Assembly (NCBI GenBank): GCA_016198125.1 | Contig: JACQJG010000001.1 | Location: forward strand, 1-51,666 | Direction of reading: 5' to 3' | Source: Candidatus Iainarchaeum sp. | Lineage (GTDB): Archaea; Iainarchaeota; Iainarchaeia; Iainarchaeales; VGJJ01 | Length of the DNA: 51,666 nucleotides | Shown: positions 1 to 7,594 of the stretch, piece after piece | Layout of the letters: every line of letters begins with the position of its first letter | How positions within the stretch are numbered: the first letter of the stretch is position 1 | Notes under the pieces: generated by a model | Seen by the model: only the letters and a program-made list of their open reading frames with translations | Databases searched by the model: none | Told to the model about the DNA's origin: nothing | Program-made: the position numbers and the translations under genes

Positions 1-225
1 CAACACACGAGAATGATCTAACCCAGCAAACTGCGGAGAAGTAAAGACAGCCTTAACAACCTGCTCACGAGAAACACCATACACTTTTTCGATTGCATCC
101 ATGCGCGATTTAAATTCATTTTTATCCCAACTTTTCACATGAAGAATAAAGTCAGCGTTATCCAAAAGCAATCCCGCTTGAGACCGCAAAAAACCAAGAT
201 CAACAAGATCAGAAACGGAAAGCAT
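1..225 (-). CDS. Partial helical-repeat protein, mTERF-like (N-terminal 75 codons)
   Basis: An open frame runs from an ATG at 225 off the left edge and is missing from the ORF track because it is cut. The visible 75 residues start MLSVSDLVDLGFL and contain a unit resembling mTERF-type repeats: a helix (SRMDAIEKVYG), then VSREQVVKAVFTSPQFAGL, then a new helix. mTERF repeats are about 30-40 residue helical units that bind nucleic acid in eukaryotes; similar proteins in archaea have no defined role. The family call is inference from one and a half repeats. No signal peptide or membrane segment is visible. The 90 bp between it and the next gene hold only an A/T-rich stretch. Confidence 0.55.
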   Translation of the reverse strand, partial: MLSVSDLVDLGFLRSQAGLLLDNADFILHVKSWDKNEFKSRMDAIEKVYGVSREQVVKAVFTSPQFAGLDHSRVL

Positions 226-316
226 GAATCTTTATAGGCATCTCCTAATATAATAATGATTTAGCATTTGGACGCGCTTGAACTCTCCCCCCAGTGAAAT
301 TCTTCAAAGCAGAGTA

Positions 317-1408
317 CTAATCCACTTCAACAATTTTTGGCAGTGGATAGGAAAGCGTCCAGGACATGCTTGTACAATACGCTCCAACATTCTCCACAAC
401 TACCCAATCCTTTGGGTTTATGTGTGCGGTAATAGTAGTCAACTCATCAAATCCCATGAGCGTGGGGCCTGCGAGTTTTACAAGCGCTTTTTTTCCCTTG
501 GACTCGTTTAATACGCGGTACTGAAAACGGTTCAATGTTGAACGCTGGAGCACATTGATGCCTGCGTCCAACACTGCGAAGCGAATGCCGTTCAACTCCT
601 TTACATGGCGTACTTTGCACAGCAATGCCATGGAATGGGATACCATGCAACGCCCGGGTTCAAACACCGCTGTTTTATCCTTCAACAAAAAGCCCACACG
701 ATCCTGAATCAGGTCAACGTATTCCTTCAACGTGTGCCTGGATTCCTGCAAGGCCGTTGCGTCCGGGAAACCCCCTCCAAAATCAATGAACTTCCAATCC
801 CCATCCTGTTCCAGCACACGCACCACGTCATTCAAAAACGCGCCATATTTTTCCAGGGATTCCTGAGTACCCGGGTGCACGTGCAATAATACAGGATTCA
901 AGCCCTTTTCATGGCACTGGGCTCTTGCCAAAGCCAGTTGATCCAAAGAAAAGCCAAACTTTTTCCCGCCAACATTCAAACGCAAGCCCACGTCTAATGA
1001 TTTGGGGGGGTGCGTGCCAAACACGCGTGCAACCAACTCCAAATCAGAAAAAGAATCCAATACAATGAATGCATTCTGGTGCAGGGCCTCGCGCACCTCT
1101 TTGTCTGTTTTGCACGGGCCGTTGAATACTTTAAAGGCCTTAAAGCCCTTGACCAAATCCAATTCCCGTGCAGATGCAACTTCAAAACCAAACCCTTGGC
1201 GTGAAATTTCCTTCAGCACGCTTGGATGCGGATTGGTTTTAACCGAGAAACAGGTTTTTGCCCCAGGAAAAACGCTTTTGACTGCGCGTCCAAAGGATTC
1301 CATGCTTTCCTGCAAGCGCTTGCGGCTTAACACAAAAAAAGGGGTTTCATGCGATTCCGCGGCTTTTAATAAGGTATTGCGCCACCCGGTTGAATGCAAG
1401 CCATTCAT
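317..1408 (-). CDS. PLP-dependent fold-type III amino-acid decarboxylase (LysA/ODC-like)
   Basis: The 363-residue protein has the alanine-racemase-like barrel and C-terminal beta domain of diaminopimelate, ornithine and arginine decarboxylases. SVKTNPHP carries the PLP lysine near residue 57, HVHPGTQ and DFGGGFP form the phosphate-binding region, and EPGR is present. NVGAYCTSM matches the C-terminal GAY motif. The usual cysteine motif after GP (as in GPxCDSxD) reads GPTLMGFDEL, so the dimer-interface catalytic Cys seems replaced; substrate cannot be assigned. The ORF track starts at a TTG (1426); I prefer the ATG at 1408, about 27 nt from a box A (AAATTATAACC, minus strand), which makes it leaderless. 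It is divergent from pheS. Confidence 0.85.
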   Translation of the reverse strand: MNGLHSTGWRNTLLKAAESHETPFFVLSRKRLQESMESFGRAVKSVFPGAKTCFSVKTNPHPSVLKEISRQGFGFEVASARELDLVKGFKAFKVFNGPCKTDKEVREALHQNAFIVLDSFSDLELVARVFGTHPPKSLDVGLRLNVGGKKFGFSLDQLALARAQCHEKGLNPVLLHVHPGTQESLEKYGAFLNDVVRVLEQDGDWKFIDFGGGFPDATALQESRHTLKEYVDLIQDRVGFLLKDKTAVFEPGRCMVSHSMALLCKVRHVKELNGIRFAVLDAGINVLQRSTLNRFQYRVLNESKGKKALVKLAGPTLMGFDELTTITAHINPKDWVVVENVGAYCTSMSWTLSYPLPKIVEVD

Positions 1409-1430
1409 GAGAAGTGTTGCAGGCAAAACG

Positions 1431-1446
1431 GTTATAATTTATAACC
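1431..1446. promoter_or_regulatory. Overlapping divergent box A promoters (decarboxylase / pheS)
   Basis: The 16 bp GTTATAATTTATAACC is almost a perfect inverted repeat and offers a box A on both strands. The minus-strand box predicts a start at the ATG at 1408; the plus-strand box lies about 55 nt before pheS, giving that message a short leader. Based on spacing only. Confidence 0.55.
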
Positions 1447-1498
1447 CTTTTAGCCCTCAAAAGGCAGTATCAGAATTAGAACACGAAGGCCTGTGCCC

Positions 1499-3025
1499 AT
1501 GCCGGAAACTACGCTTAGTGACATTGAAAAAAGCCTTTTACGGCACGTGTACACGCAACGCACAGAACAACTTTTGGAAACTGCAGCCCATGAAAGCAAA
1601 ATGAATGTGGACAGCGTGCGCAGGGCCAGCGCGTGGCTGGAAGAAAAAGACCTTATCAGCGTGCGCGAGGAACGCAAAACAAAATGGCATTTAACACTCC
1701 TGGGCAAAAGCGAACTCGAAAAAGGGGGCCTCATTGAATTGCGCCTTTTGCGCGCCCTTCAACCATTGAAAGGCGCAGGCACCCTGGCAGACGTATCCAA
1801 GGCATTGGCGGCAGATGCAAGCGAATCCAATGCCGCCCTTGGAATCGCGAAACGCAACGCATGGATTACATTGTCAAAAAAAGAAAACCAGGTGCTCCTG
1901 CAGGAAACCGGTTTGGGGGAAAACGCATTGAAAGGCGTTTACGCACCCCAACAGGCATTGGAACGCGTGGCACGCCAGGAAGACCTTTCTTCCAGCGAAG
2001 AAGGAACTGCAAACGATTTGTCAAAACGCGGGCTCATTGAAAAAATTGAAACCACGCAGCGCTTTCTCTCCATTACCACCACTGGATTCAAGGCCGCTGA
2101 ACAATTAACAAACTCGAACCAGAAAGAAATCAACGTACTGGACGCGCAAACGCTTAAAACACGCGCATGGAAAAATACGCCCTTCAAAAAATACAATCTT
2201 GCAGACCCGGTTCCAACCCTTTTTGCAGGAAAAAGACAGCCCTACATTCAATTCCTGGAACACATTCACCAGTACCTGCTCGTAAAAGGATTCAAAGAAA
2301 TGAAAGACCCGCTTGTAACCACGGAATTCTACAACTTTGACGTGTTATTTCAACCCCAAAACCACCCTGCACGACAGTGGACAGACACATACCAACTAAA
2401 AGAACCCGCTACAGGAAAATTGCCCGGCAGAAAAATCGTGCAAGCCATTAAAAATGCCCACGAAACCGGGGGAAAAGCCCCCAGCAAAGGATGGGGGTAC
2501 AAATGGAATGAAGGCATTGCCCAACGCCTAATGCCCGTGGCGCATGGAACTGCGCACTCTGCAAGAACGCTCACAGAAGGCATTGAAATTCCGGGCAAAT
2601 ACTTTACCATTGCACGCGTGTACAGGCCTGATGTGCTGGACGCCACGCACCTCATTGAATTCAATCAGCTGGACGGATTCATTGCGGGAAAAGACCTTTC
2701 GTTCCGCGACCTGCTTGGAACGTTAAAAGAATTCGCGGTTGAAATCGCCCATGCGGAGAAAATAAAATTTCTCCCGGACTATTACCCGTTCACAGAACCT
2801 TCGGTGCAGTTGAACGCATTACACCCTGAACTTGGTTGGATTGAACTTGGAGGCGCCGGCATGTTCAGACCGGAAATCATGGAAAACCTTGGCATCAACG
2901 CCCAGGCAATCGCATGGGGCCTGGGAATAGACCGGCTGGCCATGTTCAAACTTGGCATCAACGATATAAGATACTTGTTCGCAGAAGACCTGAACTGGCT
3001 GCGCGCACAACCTTTGGGAGTGTAA
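1499..3025 (+). CDS. pheS: Phenylalanyl-tRNA synthetase alpha subunit
   Basis: PheS carries the class II catalytic core of the (alpha-beta)2 enzyme that charges tRNA-Phe. The 508 residues match the archaeal/eukaryotic type with a long N-terminal winged-helix region (residues 1-200). Motif 1 is seen around residues 255-300 (FNFDVLFQPQ-type stretch followed by NHPAR and DTYQL), the HGTAHSARTL and YFTIARVYRPD segments follow, and motif 3 is GLGIDRLAMF near residue 475. The ORF track begins at a GTG (1493); the ATG two codons later is preferred because GAAGG lies about 10 nt upstream and the family usually starts just before the first helix. Three bases separate it from pheT, so the pair is one operon. 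Confidence 0.97.
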   Translation: MPETTLSDIEKSLLRHVYTQRTEQLLETAAHESKMNVDSVRRASAWLEEKDLISVREERKTKWHLTLLGKSELEKGGLIELRLLRALQPLKGAGTLADVSKALAADASESNAALGIAKRNAWITLSKKENQVLLQETGLGENALKGVYAPQQALERVARQEDLSSSEEGTANDLSKRGLIEKIETTQRFLSITTTGFKAAEQLTNSNQKEINVLDAQTLKTRAWKNTPFKKYNLADPVPTLFAGKRQPYIQFLEHIHQYLLVKGFKEMKDPLVTTEFYNFDVLFQPQNHPARQWTDTYQLKEPATGKLPGRKIVQAIKNAHETGGKAPSKGWGYKWNEGIAQRLMPVAHGTAHSARTLTEGIEIPGKYFTIARVYRPDVLDATHLIEFNQLDGFIAGKDLSFRDLLGTLKEFAVEIAHAEKIKFLPDYYPFTEPSVQLNALHPELGWIELGGAGMFRPEIMENLGINAQAIAWGLGIDRLAMFKLGINDIRYLFAEDLNWLRAQPLGV

Positions 3026-3028
3026 AAA

Positions 3029-4699
3029 ATGCCCACCATTGAACTGGACTTAAAAGACCTGGAAAAACTGGCAAGAAAAAAAATCCCGCACACGCGCCCG
3101 GCACTCGACGATTTGGTCATGCTTGTAAAAGGAGAAGTGGACGCACTCCAAGGCTCCGCGCTCCGCCTGGATTTAAAAGACACAAACAGGCCAGACCTGT
3201 TGAGCGCAGAAGGCATTGCACGGGAATTGCGCGCGCGCCTCGGCACAGAAAAAGGCATTCCCGCGTACAAAACCATCAAAGGAAAAAACGAAATCACCAT
3301 TGAAAAAACAGTTGAAAAGGCGCGGCCCTTTATTGCATGCGGAATTGCACGCAACATCAAAATCACTGAACCTGTACTCACGCAATTCATTCAACTGCAG
3401 GAAAAAATAGGCACAACCTTTGGAAGGCGCAGAAAAGAAACCGGCATTGGATTGTACGACTGGGATAAAATGACCCCCCCACTCAAATACCTTGGGGTAA
3501 AGCCTGCAGCTGTAAAATTCGCCCCGCTCTCCTTTGAAACACCGATGACATTGAAAGAAATCCTTGAAAAACACCCCAAAGGCATGGAATTTGCACACCT
3601 GGTGCAAGACAAAGAATACTACCCCCTGCTCGTGGATGCAGCAGGAGAGGTGTGCTCCTTCCCCCCCATCATCAATTCCAATCACACCGGAAAAGTAACC
3701 TCCGACACGAAAAACATTTTCGTGGAAGTGACCGGGCACCAGTGGAAAACCGTGAACACTGCACTTAACGTAATGCTCATGGCGCTCGCAGACCGCGGGG
3801 CAGGCATTGAAACCCTGACCGTTCACTTTCCAAGAACCCCTGCATACCCAAAAAAAAGCATGGTGACCCCCACATTTGAAACCGAAACAATTGAATTAGA
3901 CTTGGACTTTGTACGCACGTGGAGCGGCCTACATTGGACACCCAAGCACGTGCTCGCATTGCTCGAAAAAAGCCGCATGAAAGGAACCCTGCATGGAAAC
4001 AAGGTGCACGTTACCTATCCCGCGTACCGCCAGGACGTTTTGCATGCCGTGGATGTAATTGAAGACCTGCTCATCTCAAGCGGCTTCAACGAAATTCCAT
4101 TACACTACCCTGCATTGAGCGTTGCCGGAAAAGAAAATGCACACCATCAAATAGAACGCATGGTGCGCGATGCATGCACGGGCATGGGCATGCAGGAAAT
4201 CATGACCTTCACTCTTACCTCAAGGGAAAAACAAGAAACGCACATGAACATGGAACCGCAGCACTTGGTTGAAATTGCAAACCCCAAGAGCATGAACCAC
4301 CACGTGCTGCGCGCGCGCCTAATCCCTGAAATGCTTGCATTTCTTGCACAAAACAAGAACGCGGCATACCCCCAGCGCGTGTTTGAAATAGGCCGAACCA
4401 TAGAATTGAATGCAGCGTATGAAAACGGCGTGCGCGAGCACAAGAAAGTATGCCTTGCACTCACCAAAGACGCGTGCAATTACACGGAAATAAAAACCCA
4501 CTTTGAAACCCTTGCAAAACTCCTGCAATGGAATGTGCACTACCACGCACACGATACTCCTTACTTTATTCCAGGACGAAGCGTTGAATTGAGGGCAGGG
4601 AACTGCGAAGGAGTCATGGGAGAAATCCACCCCCGGATACTTGAAAAATTTGGACTGGAAAAGCCCGTTGTCCTTGTGGAAATGGAGGTTGGAGAGTAA
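3029..4699 (+). CDS. pheT: Phenylalanyl-tRNA synthetase beta subunit
   Basis: PheT pairs with PheS; it binds tRNA and holds the editing B3/B4 domain that removes mischarged Tyr. The 556 residues are the short archaeal/eukaryotic form without the bacterial EMAP-like and anticodon-binding extensions. The N-terminus has the B1-like KLARKKIPHTRPALDDLVMLVKGE segment and LKDTNRPDLLSAEGIAREL; B3/B4 fills about residues 90-270; the B5 domain (AYRQDVLHAVDVIEDLLISSG) lies about 285-360; the inactive synthetase-like core follows, with NPKSMNHHVLR. Its stop codon shares one base with the next start (TAATG), so translational coupling is likely. Confidence 0.97.
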   Translation: MPTIELDLKDLEKLARKKIPHTRPALDDLVMLVKGEVDALQGSALRLDLKDTNRPDLLSAEGIARELRARLGTEKGIPAYKTIKGKNEITIEKTVEKARPFIACGIARNIKITEPVLTQFIQLQEKIGTTFGRRRKETGIGLYDWDKMTPPLKYLGVKPAAVKFAPLSFETPMTLKEILEKHPKGMEFAHLVQDKEYYPLLVDAAGEVCSFPPIINSNHTGKVTSDTKNIFVEVTGHQWKTVNTALNVMLMALADRGAGIETLTVHFPRTPAYPKKSMVTPTFETETIELDLDFVRTWSGLHWTPKHVLALLEKSRMKGTLHGNKVHVTYPAYRQDVLHAVDVIEDLLISSGFNEIPLHYPALSVAGKENAHHQIERMVRDACTGMGMQEIMTFTLTSREKQETHMNMEPQHLVEIANPKSMNHHVLRARLIPEMLAFLAQNKNAAYPQRVFEIGRTIELNAAYENGVREHKKVCLALTKDACNYTEIKTHFETLAKLLQWNVHYHAHDTPYFIPGRSVELRAGNCEGVMGEIHPRILEKFGLEKPVVLVEMEVGE

Positions 4700-5235
4700 T
4701 GCCGCCCATACGGGGAAAAAGACCCGGTTTGGCGGGTTTTCTTTCCGGCATGTTTAATACATATACCCGCCGCGCCCTTCAAAACCGCGCACGCCCGCGC
4801 CCTGTTCATCCCGGGACAAGAACAGGAGAGGAATTCCGCGAACGAACACGCAGAACAGTGGAAAGAGAAGGAAAAAGATTTGTTGGGCGTGCCCTCCCTG
4901 CACGCGCTGGGAGCAGAGGACCTGCGCCATTCGAAGCGCGCATTGAAATCAACGAAGAAGGCGTATTGCATGAAGAACGCATTCCACGCGAACGCATCAA
5001 CGAAATACGCTTTGCACTGGCCCAACACGGGTTTGAAAAAGTACTTCCAGGCATTGAAGAACACCACCCCCTGCTTGCAGGCGTGCTGTCAAACCCTGAA
5101 GTATTGGAAAGCTTTATGCGCAGCATCCGCAATGAACAAATCCGATATAAATTGCGTGAAGAACTTGCACGCCAGAAAACCCCGTATGGAAAAGCCAATG
5201 TGTTGCTCACCTTCATTGAACGGTTCGCACACTGA
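4699..5235 (+). CDS. Hypothetical basic protein in the pheST operon
   Basis: I do not recognise this 178-residue protein. Its ATG overlaps the pheT stop codon by one base, so it is read from the pheST message. The first 75 residues are rich in Arg/Lys/Pro (RGKRPGLAGFL, RRTVEREGKRFVGRALPARAG) and look disordered and nucleic-acid-binding. The remaining 100 are predicted helical, with a short beta-like segment (ARIEINEEGVLHEERI) first. No membrane segment or Cys pair is seen. A link to tRNA or translation follows only from its position. Confidence 0.75.
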   Translation: MPPIRGKRPGLAGFLSGMFNTYTRRALQNRARPRPVHPGTRTGEEFRERTRRTVEREGKRFVGRALPARAGSRGPAPFEARIEINEEGVLHEERIPRERINEIRFALAQHGFEKVLPGIEEHHPLLAGVLSNPEVLESFMRSIRNEQIRYKLREELARQKTPYGKANVLLTFIERFAH

Positions 5236-5255
5236 ATAAATTCATGTAAAACAAA

Positions 5256-6620
5256 TCACGAAAAAAACCCTTTCAATGAAACCTGCTTTTCAGGATGGGA
5301 AATGAGCGGTTGAACATCCACGGGCACTTCAGCAGGCTCTTTTATTGAAACAGGGCCTTTGGCCTCGTTCACAAGGGACTGCACTTTCTTTGTTTCAGGC
5401 TTTGAATCCAACAAAAATGCGACCTCGTCTTCATTCAAGTCAAAATACTTGACCAATGCCACGGCAGTTGAACGGTTTTGCATAAGCATCTTAAGAAACG
5501 CCAAATCTGAAGAAAGGACCGTGCGCACCGAAGCATGGGTTTTGCCCCCCACTTTTTTTGCCAAATCCTTTCTTAATTTGCGCACGCCCATGGAACCCGA
5601 AAGCTGGCGCAAGAGGGAAGGAAACTGGTACGCCACAAACCCGTGCACTTCTTCCCTGGTTTTAACATTCACGCTGCCCGCAAGCTCTGCGCTGTACCGC
5701 ATGAAACCATACTGCTGCCTGCGCATGATGCGGCCGTCAAATACATCCGCTTTAGATAACTGGTCCCACGCCAACGCATGATCGTCCACGTTCTGGTAAT
5801 GCCGCGGAAGGTTTTCCTCCAGCCATTTTTTCAGCAAGTCATGTTCCACTTCCGAACGAAAACGCAGGGCACGCGCCTCACCCAGAGAACGCGCCCGCAA
5901 AAGCCCCCGAATGACTGAAAAAATGTTTTCACTGCGCTCACGGCCTCCCGCCAAACTCACATCTTCCAGCACAATCTTTCCATACAACAGGGAAACCATT
6001 TGCGCGTCCAACAACGCTGCACGCAAATCCCCTCCGCAATTTTTTGCAAGCCGGGTTACAGATTCCACATCATAATCTACTTTCATGGAATCGCACACTT
6101 CGCGCAACACTCTGGCAATGGAAAGATAGTTTACTTTTGAAAAACCCACCAATTCACACGCACTCCTCAAAGGCGCCAAGCGCTTGTCCGCGTAAATGTC
6201 ATTGGCAGTCAACAACAGGGGATTGCGCGCTTCCTTTATAACCCCCAAAAGGGCTTGAATGCCGCCCTTGTCTTCCCGGCCTTGAATGCCGTCCACTTCA
6301 TCCAAGACCACCAAACGCAAGCCGCCTACAAGACCGGCGTTAAACGCCGCGCCGCCCACCAAACGCTCAACCACATCCTTGGTGCGAAAATCCGAGGCAT
6401 TCAACTCAAAAACAGTCCACTTCATGTGCCGGGCAAAAAGATGGGCCAATGTTGTTTTCCCAGTGCCCGTGGGGCCGTGCAATAACAAGGGCTTACGCAT
6501 TTTTCCATTCTGCCAGTCCAACGCCCACTGTTTGACGGTTTTAACGGCCTCGGCATTGCCGCAAAACGCGTCCAATGATGCAGGAGCAAAACGCTCCACC
6601 CACAACAACGATTCGGACAT
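5256..6620 (-). CDS. rfcL: Replication factor C large subunit
   Basis: RfcL is one of two subunit types of the archaeal clamp loader that opens PCNA and loads it on primed DNA. The 454 residues begin with an AAA+ module: WVERFAPASLDAFCGN, Walker A GPTGTGKTT (near residue 50), FELNASDFRT, Walker B LVVLDEVDGI, and GGDLRAALLD as sensor 2. A helical collar domain follows. The extreme C-terminus, QVSLKGFFS, fits the PCNA-interacting consensus QxxLxxFF. An A/T-rich box (TTTTTAATTC, minus strand) lies about 25 nt before the ATG, which suggests a leaderless message. RfcS lies far away at 29.2 kb. Confidence 0.96.
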   Translation of the reverse strand: MSESLLWVERFAPASLDAFCGNAEAVKTVKQWALDWQNGKMRKPLLLHGPTGTGKTTLAHLFARHMKWTVFELNASDFRTKDVVERLVGGAAFNAGLVGGLRLVVLDEVDGIQGREDKGGIQALLGVIKEARNPLLLTANDIYADKRLAPLRSACELVGFSKVNYLSIARVLREVCDSMKVDYDVESVTRLAKNCGGDLRAALLDAQMVSLLYGKIVLEDVSLAGGRERSENIFSVIRGLLRARSLGEARALRFRSEVEHDLLKKWLEENLPRHYQNVDDHALAWDQLSKADVFDGRIMRRQQYGFMRYSAELAGSVNVKTREEVHGFVAYQFPSLLRQLSGSMGVRKLRKDLAKKVGGKTHASVRTVLSSDLAFLKMLMQNRSTAVALVKYFDLNEDEVAFLLDSKPETKKVQSLVNEAKGPVSIKEPAEVPVDVQPLISHPEKQVSLKGFFS

Positions 6621-6658
6621 GCAAAAAATAGAGGTTGAAAAGAATTAAAAAGTGACCA

Positions 6659-7042
6659 TTAAAATATTTCCGCGTGCTCGTTTGAAGTTCCTTTTAATTT
6701 TTGCAGGCGCTCGCGCAGTAATTGGGCGTTGGACTTCATGTGCGCGCCCATTTCCGCGTGGCCAAAACGCACGCCTTTATTCTCATGCGCTGCGGCTGCA
6801 GCGCTGGGCAAGGGACCATCCTTGGAAGGACGCTCCATTAAGGCCTGCGCCTGTTCCGCTGGAACATCCTTTTCACCCGTCAAAGGAAGGCCTGCCGTGC
6901 GGCCATTCAAGCGCTTGCGCAACGCATTAATCTCATCAATGGGCCCTTCTTCCAGGGGGCCTGCATACCTGCACCTGGAACACTGCTCTTTTCCAAGAGA
7001 AGAACGAAAATCCATGCCCGCACAGTTCGGGCAATACTTCAT
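6659..7042 (-). CDS. Hypothetical zinc-ribbon protein
   Basis: The 127-residue protein opens with MKYCPNCAGMDF and then CSRCRYAG, a CPxC-x13-CxxC zinc ribbon, followed by an acidic segment, an Ala-rich linker and a charged C-terminal helix (AQLLRERLQKLKG). Family and function are not recognised; such proteins in archaea are often nucleic-acid- or ribosome-associated, which is only a guess. The ORF track starts at 7087, but that ATG lies inside the box A (CTTAAATATG, minus strand, 7085-7094). Transcription should start near 7062, so the ATG at 7042, directly before the ribbon, is used. Confidence 0.7.
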   Translation of the reverse strand: MKYCPNCAGMDFRSSLGKEQCSRCRYAGPLEEGPIDEINALRKRLNGRTAGLPLTGEKDVPAEQAQALMERPSKDGPLPSAAAAAHENKGVRFGHAEMGAHMKSNAQLLRERLQKLKGTSNEHAEIF

Positions 7043-7084
7043 CTTCAAAACGTAATCATCCCGTGCAAACAATGACACGCACCG

Positions 7085-7094
7085 CATATTTAAG
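7085..7094 (-). promoter_or_regulatory. Box A promoter of the zinc-ribbon gene
   Basis: On the minus strand this reads CTTAAATATG. It overlaps the upstream ATG used by the ORF track, so that ATG is probably not transcribed; it therefore decides the start of the zinc-ribbon gene. Confidence 0.5.
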
Positions 7095-7151
7095 GATTAC
7101 CGGCAACCAACCCTCAAAACCTCTTTTAAATTATTGAAGAAGAATTTCAAG

Positions 7152-7367
7152 GTGAAGAAACGCGTAATATTTTCTGCCCATGCCATTCAACGCATGACTC
7201 AAAGGTCGATTCGCATCCCCCAAGTCATTGAAGCAATAGACGCCCCCGACCAAATACGTCATACCCATCAAGAGCGAAAAATTGCAGTAAAATGGGTATC
7301 AAACAGAAAAGTACACGTAGTTTATAAAGAAGAATCCGTGACAATTATAGTAATAACAGTGTATTAG
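7152..7367 (+). CDS. DUF4258 protein, putative RelE-like toxin
   Basis: The 71-residue protein has the DUF4258 pattern: VIFSAHAIQRMTQRSI (the AHAxxRMxxR helix), then IPQVIEAI, and a C-terminal beta sheet with KVHVVYKEESVTIIVITVY. DUF4258 is thought to share the RelE/ParE fold and to act as the toxin of small modules; that is family knowledge and was not shown here. A box A (TTTTAAATT) near 7124 puts transcription start near 7150, so the GTG at 7152 is preferred over the TTG at 7134 in the ORF track. The DUF2283 gene starts on the next base after its stop. Confidence 0.75.
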   Translation: MKKRVIFSAHAIQRMTQRSIRIPQVIEAIDAPDQIRHTHQERKIAVKWVSNRKVHVVYKEESVTIIVITVY

Positions 7368-7583
7368 GTGAATCGCATGAAAATCGTTTACGACAAAGAA
7401 GCTGACGCGGCCTACATTTACCTTAAGACCAAAATACAACGAGGAGAGGTAAAAAAAACCAAGCCCCTCAATGAGAACATCCTCTTAGATCTTGACGCAA
7501 AGAACAAAATCATAGGCATTGAAATACTCTCTGCAAGCAAAATCGTGCCTAAACAAACCGTGGCCGAACTTCAAACCCGGTAG
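7368..7583 (+). CDS. DUF2283 protein, putative antitoxin partner
   Basis: The 71 residues match DUF2283: KIVYDKEADAAYIYLK at the start, then NILLDLDAKNKIIGIEILSASK. The family is small, all-beta, and commonly follows DUF4258 genes in archaea and bacteria, so the pair is a suspected toxin-antitoxin module. It begins at a GTG that abuts the upstream stop; an AGGTGA-like run lies across the junction, and an ATG sits three codons later as an alternative start. Confidence 0.8.
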   Translation: MNRMKIVYDKEADAAYIYLKTKIQRGEVKKTKPLNENILLDLDAKNKIIGIEILSASKIVPKQTVAELQTR

Positions 7584-7594
7584 TTTTGGGATTC

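Noticed and set aside
1002-1604. 200-residue plus-strand ORF over the decarboxylase and its promoter
   Set aside because: Antisense to a gene with clear PLP motifs and crosses the divergent promoter.
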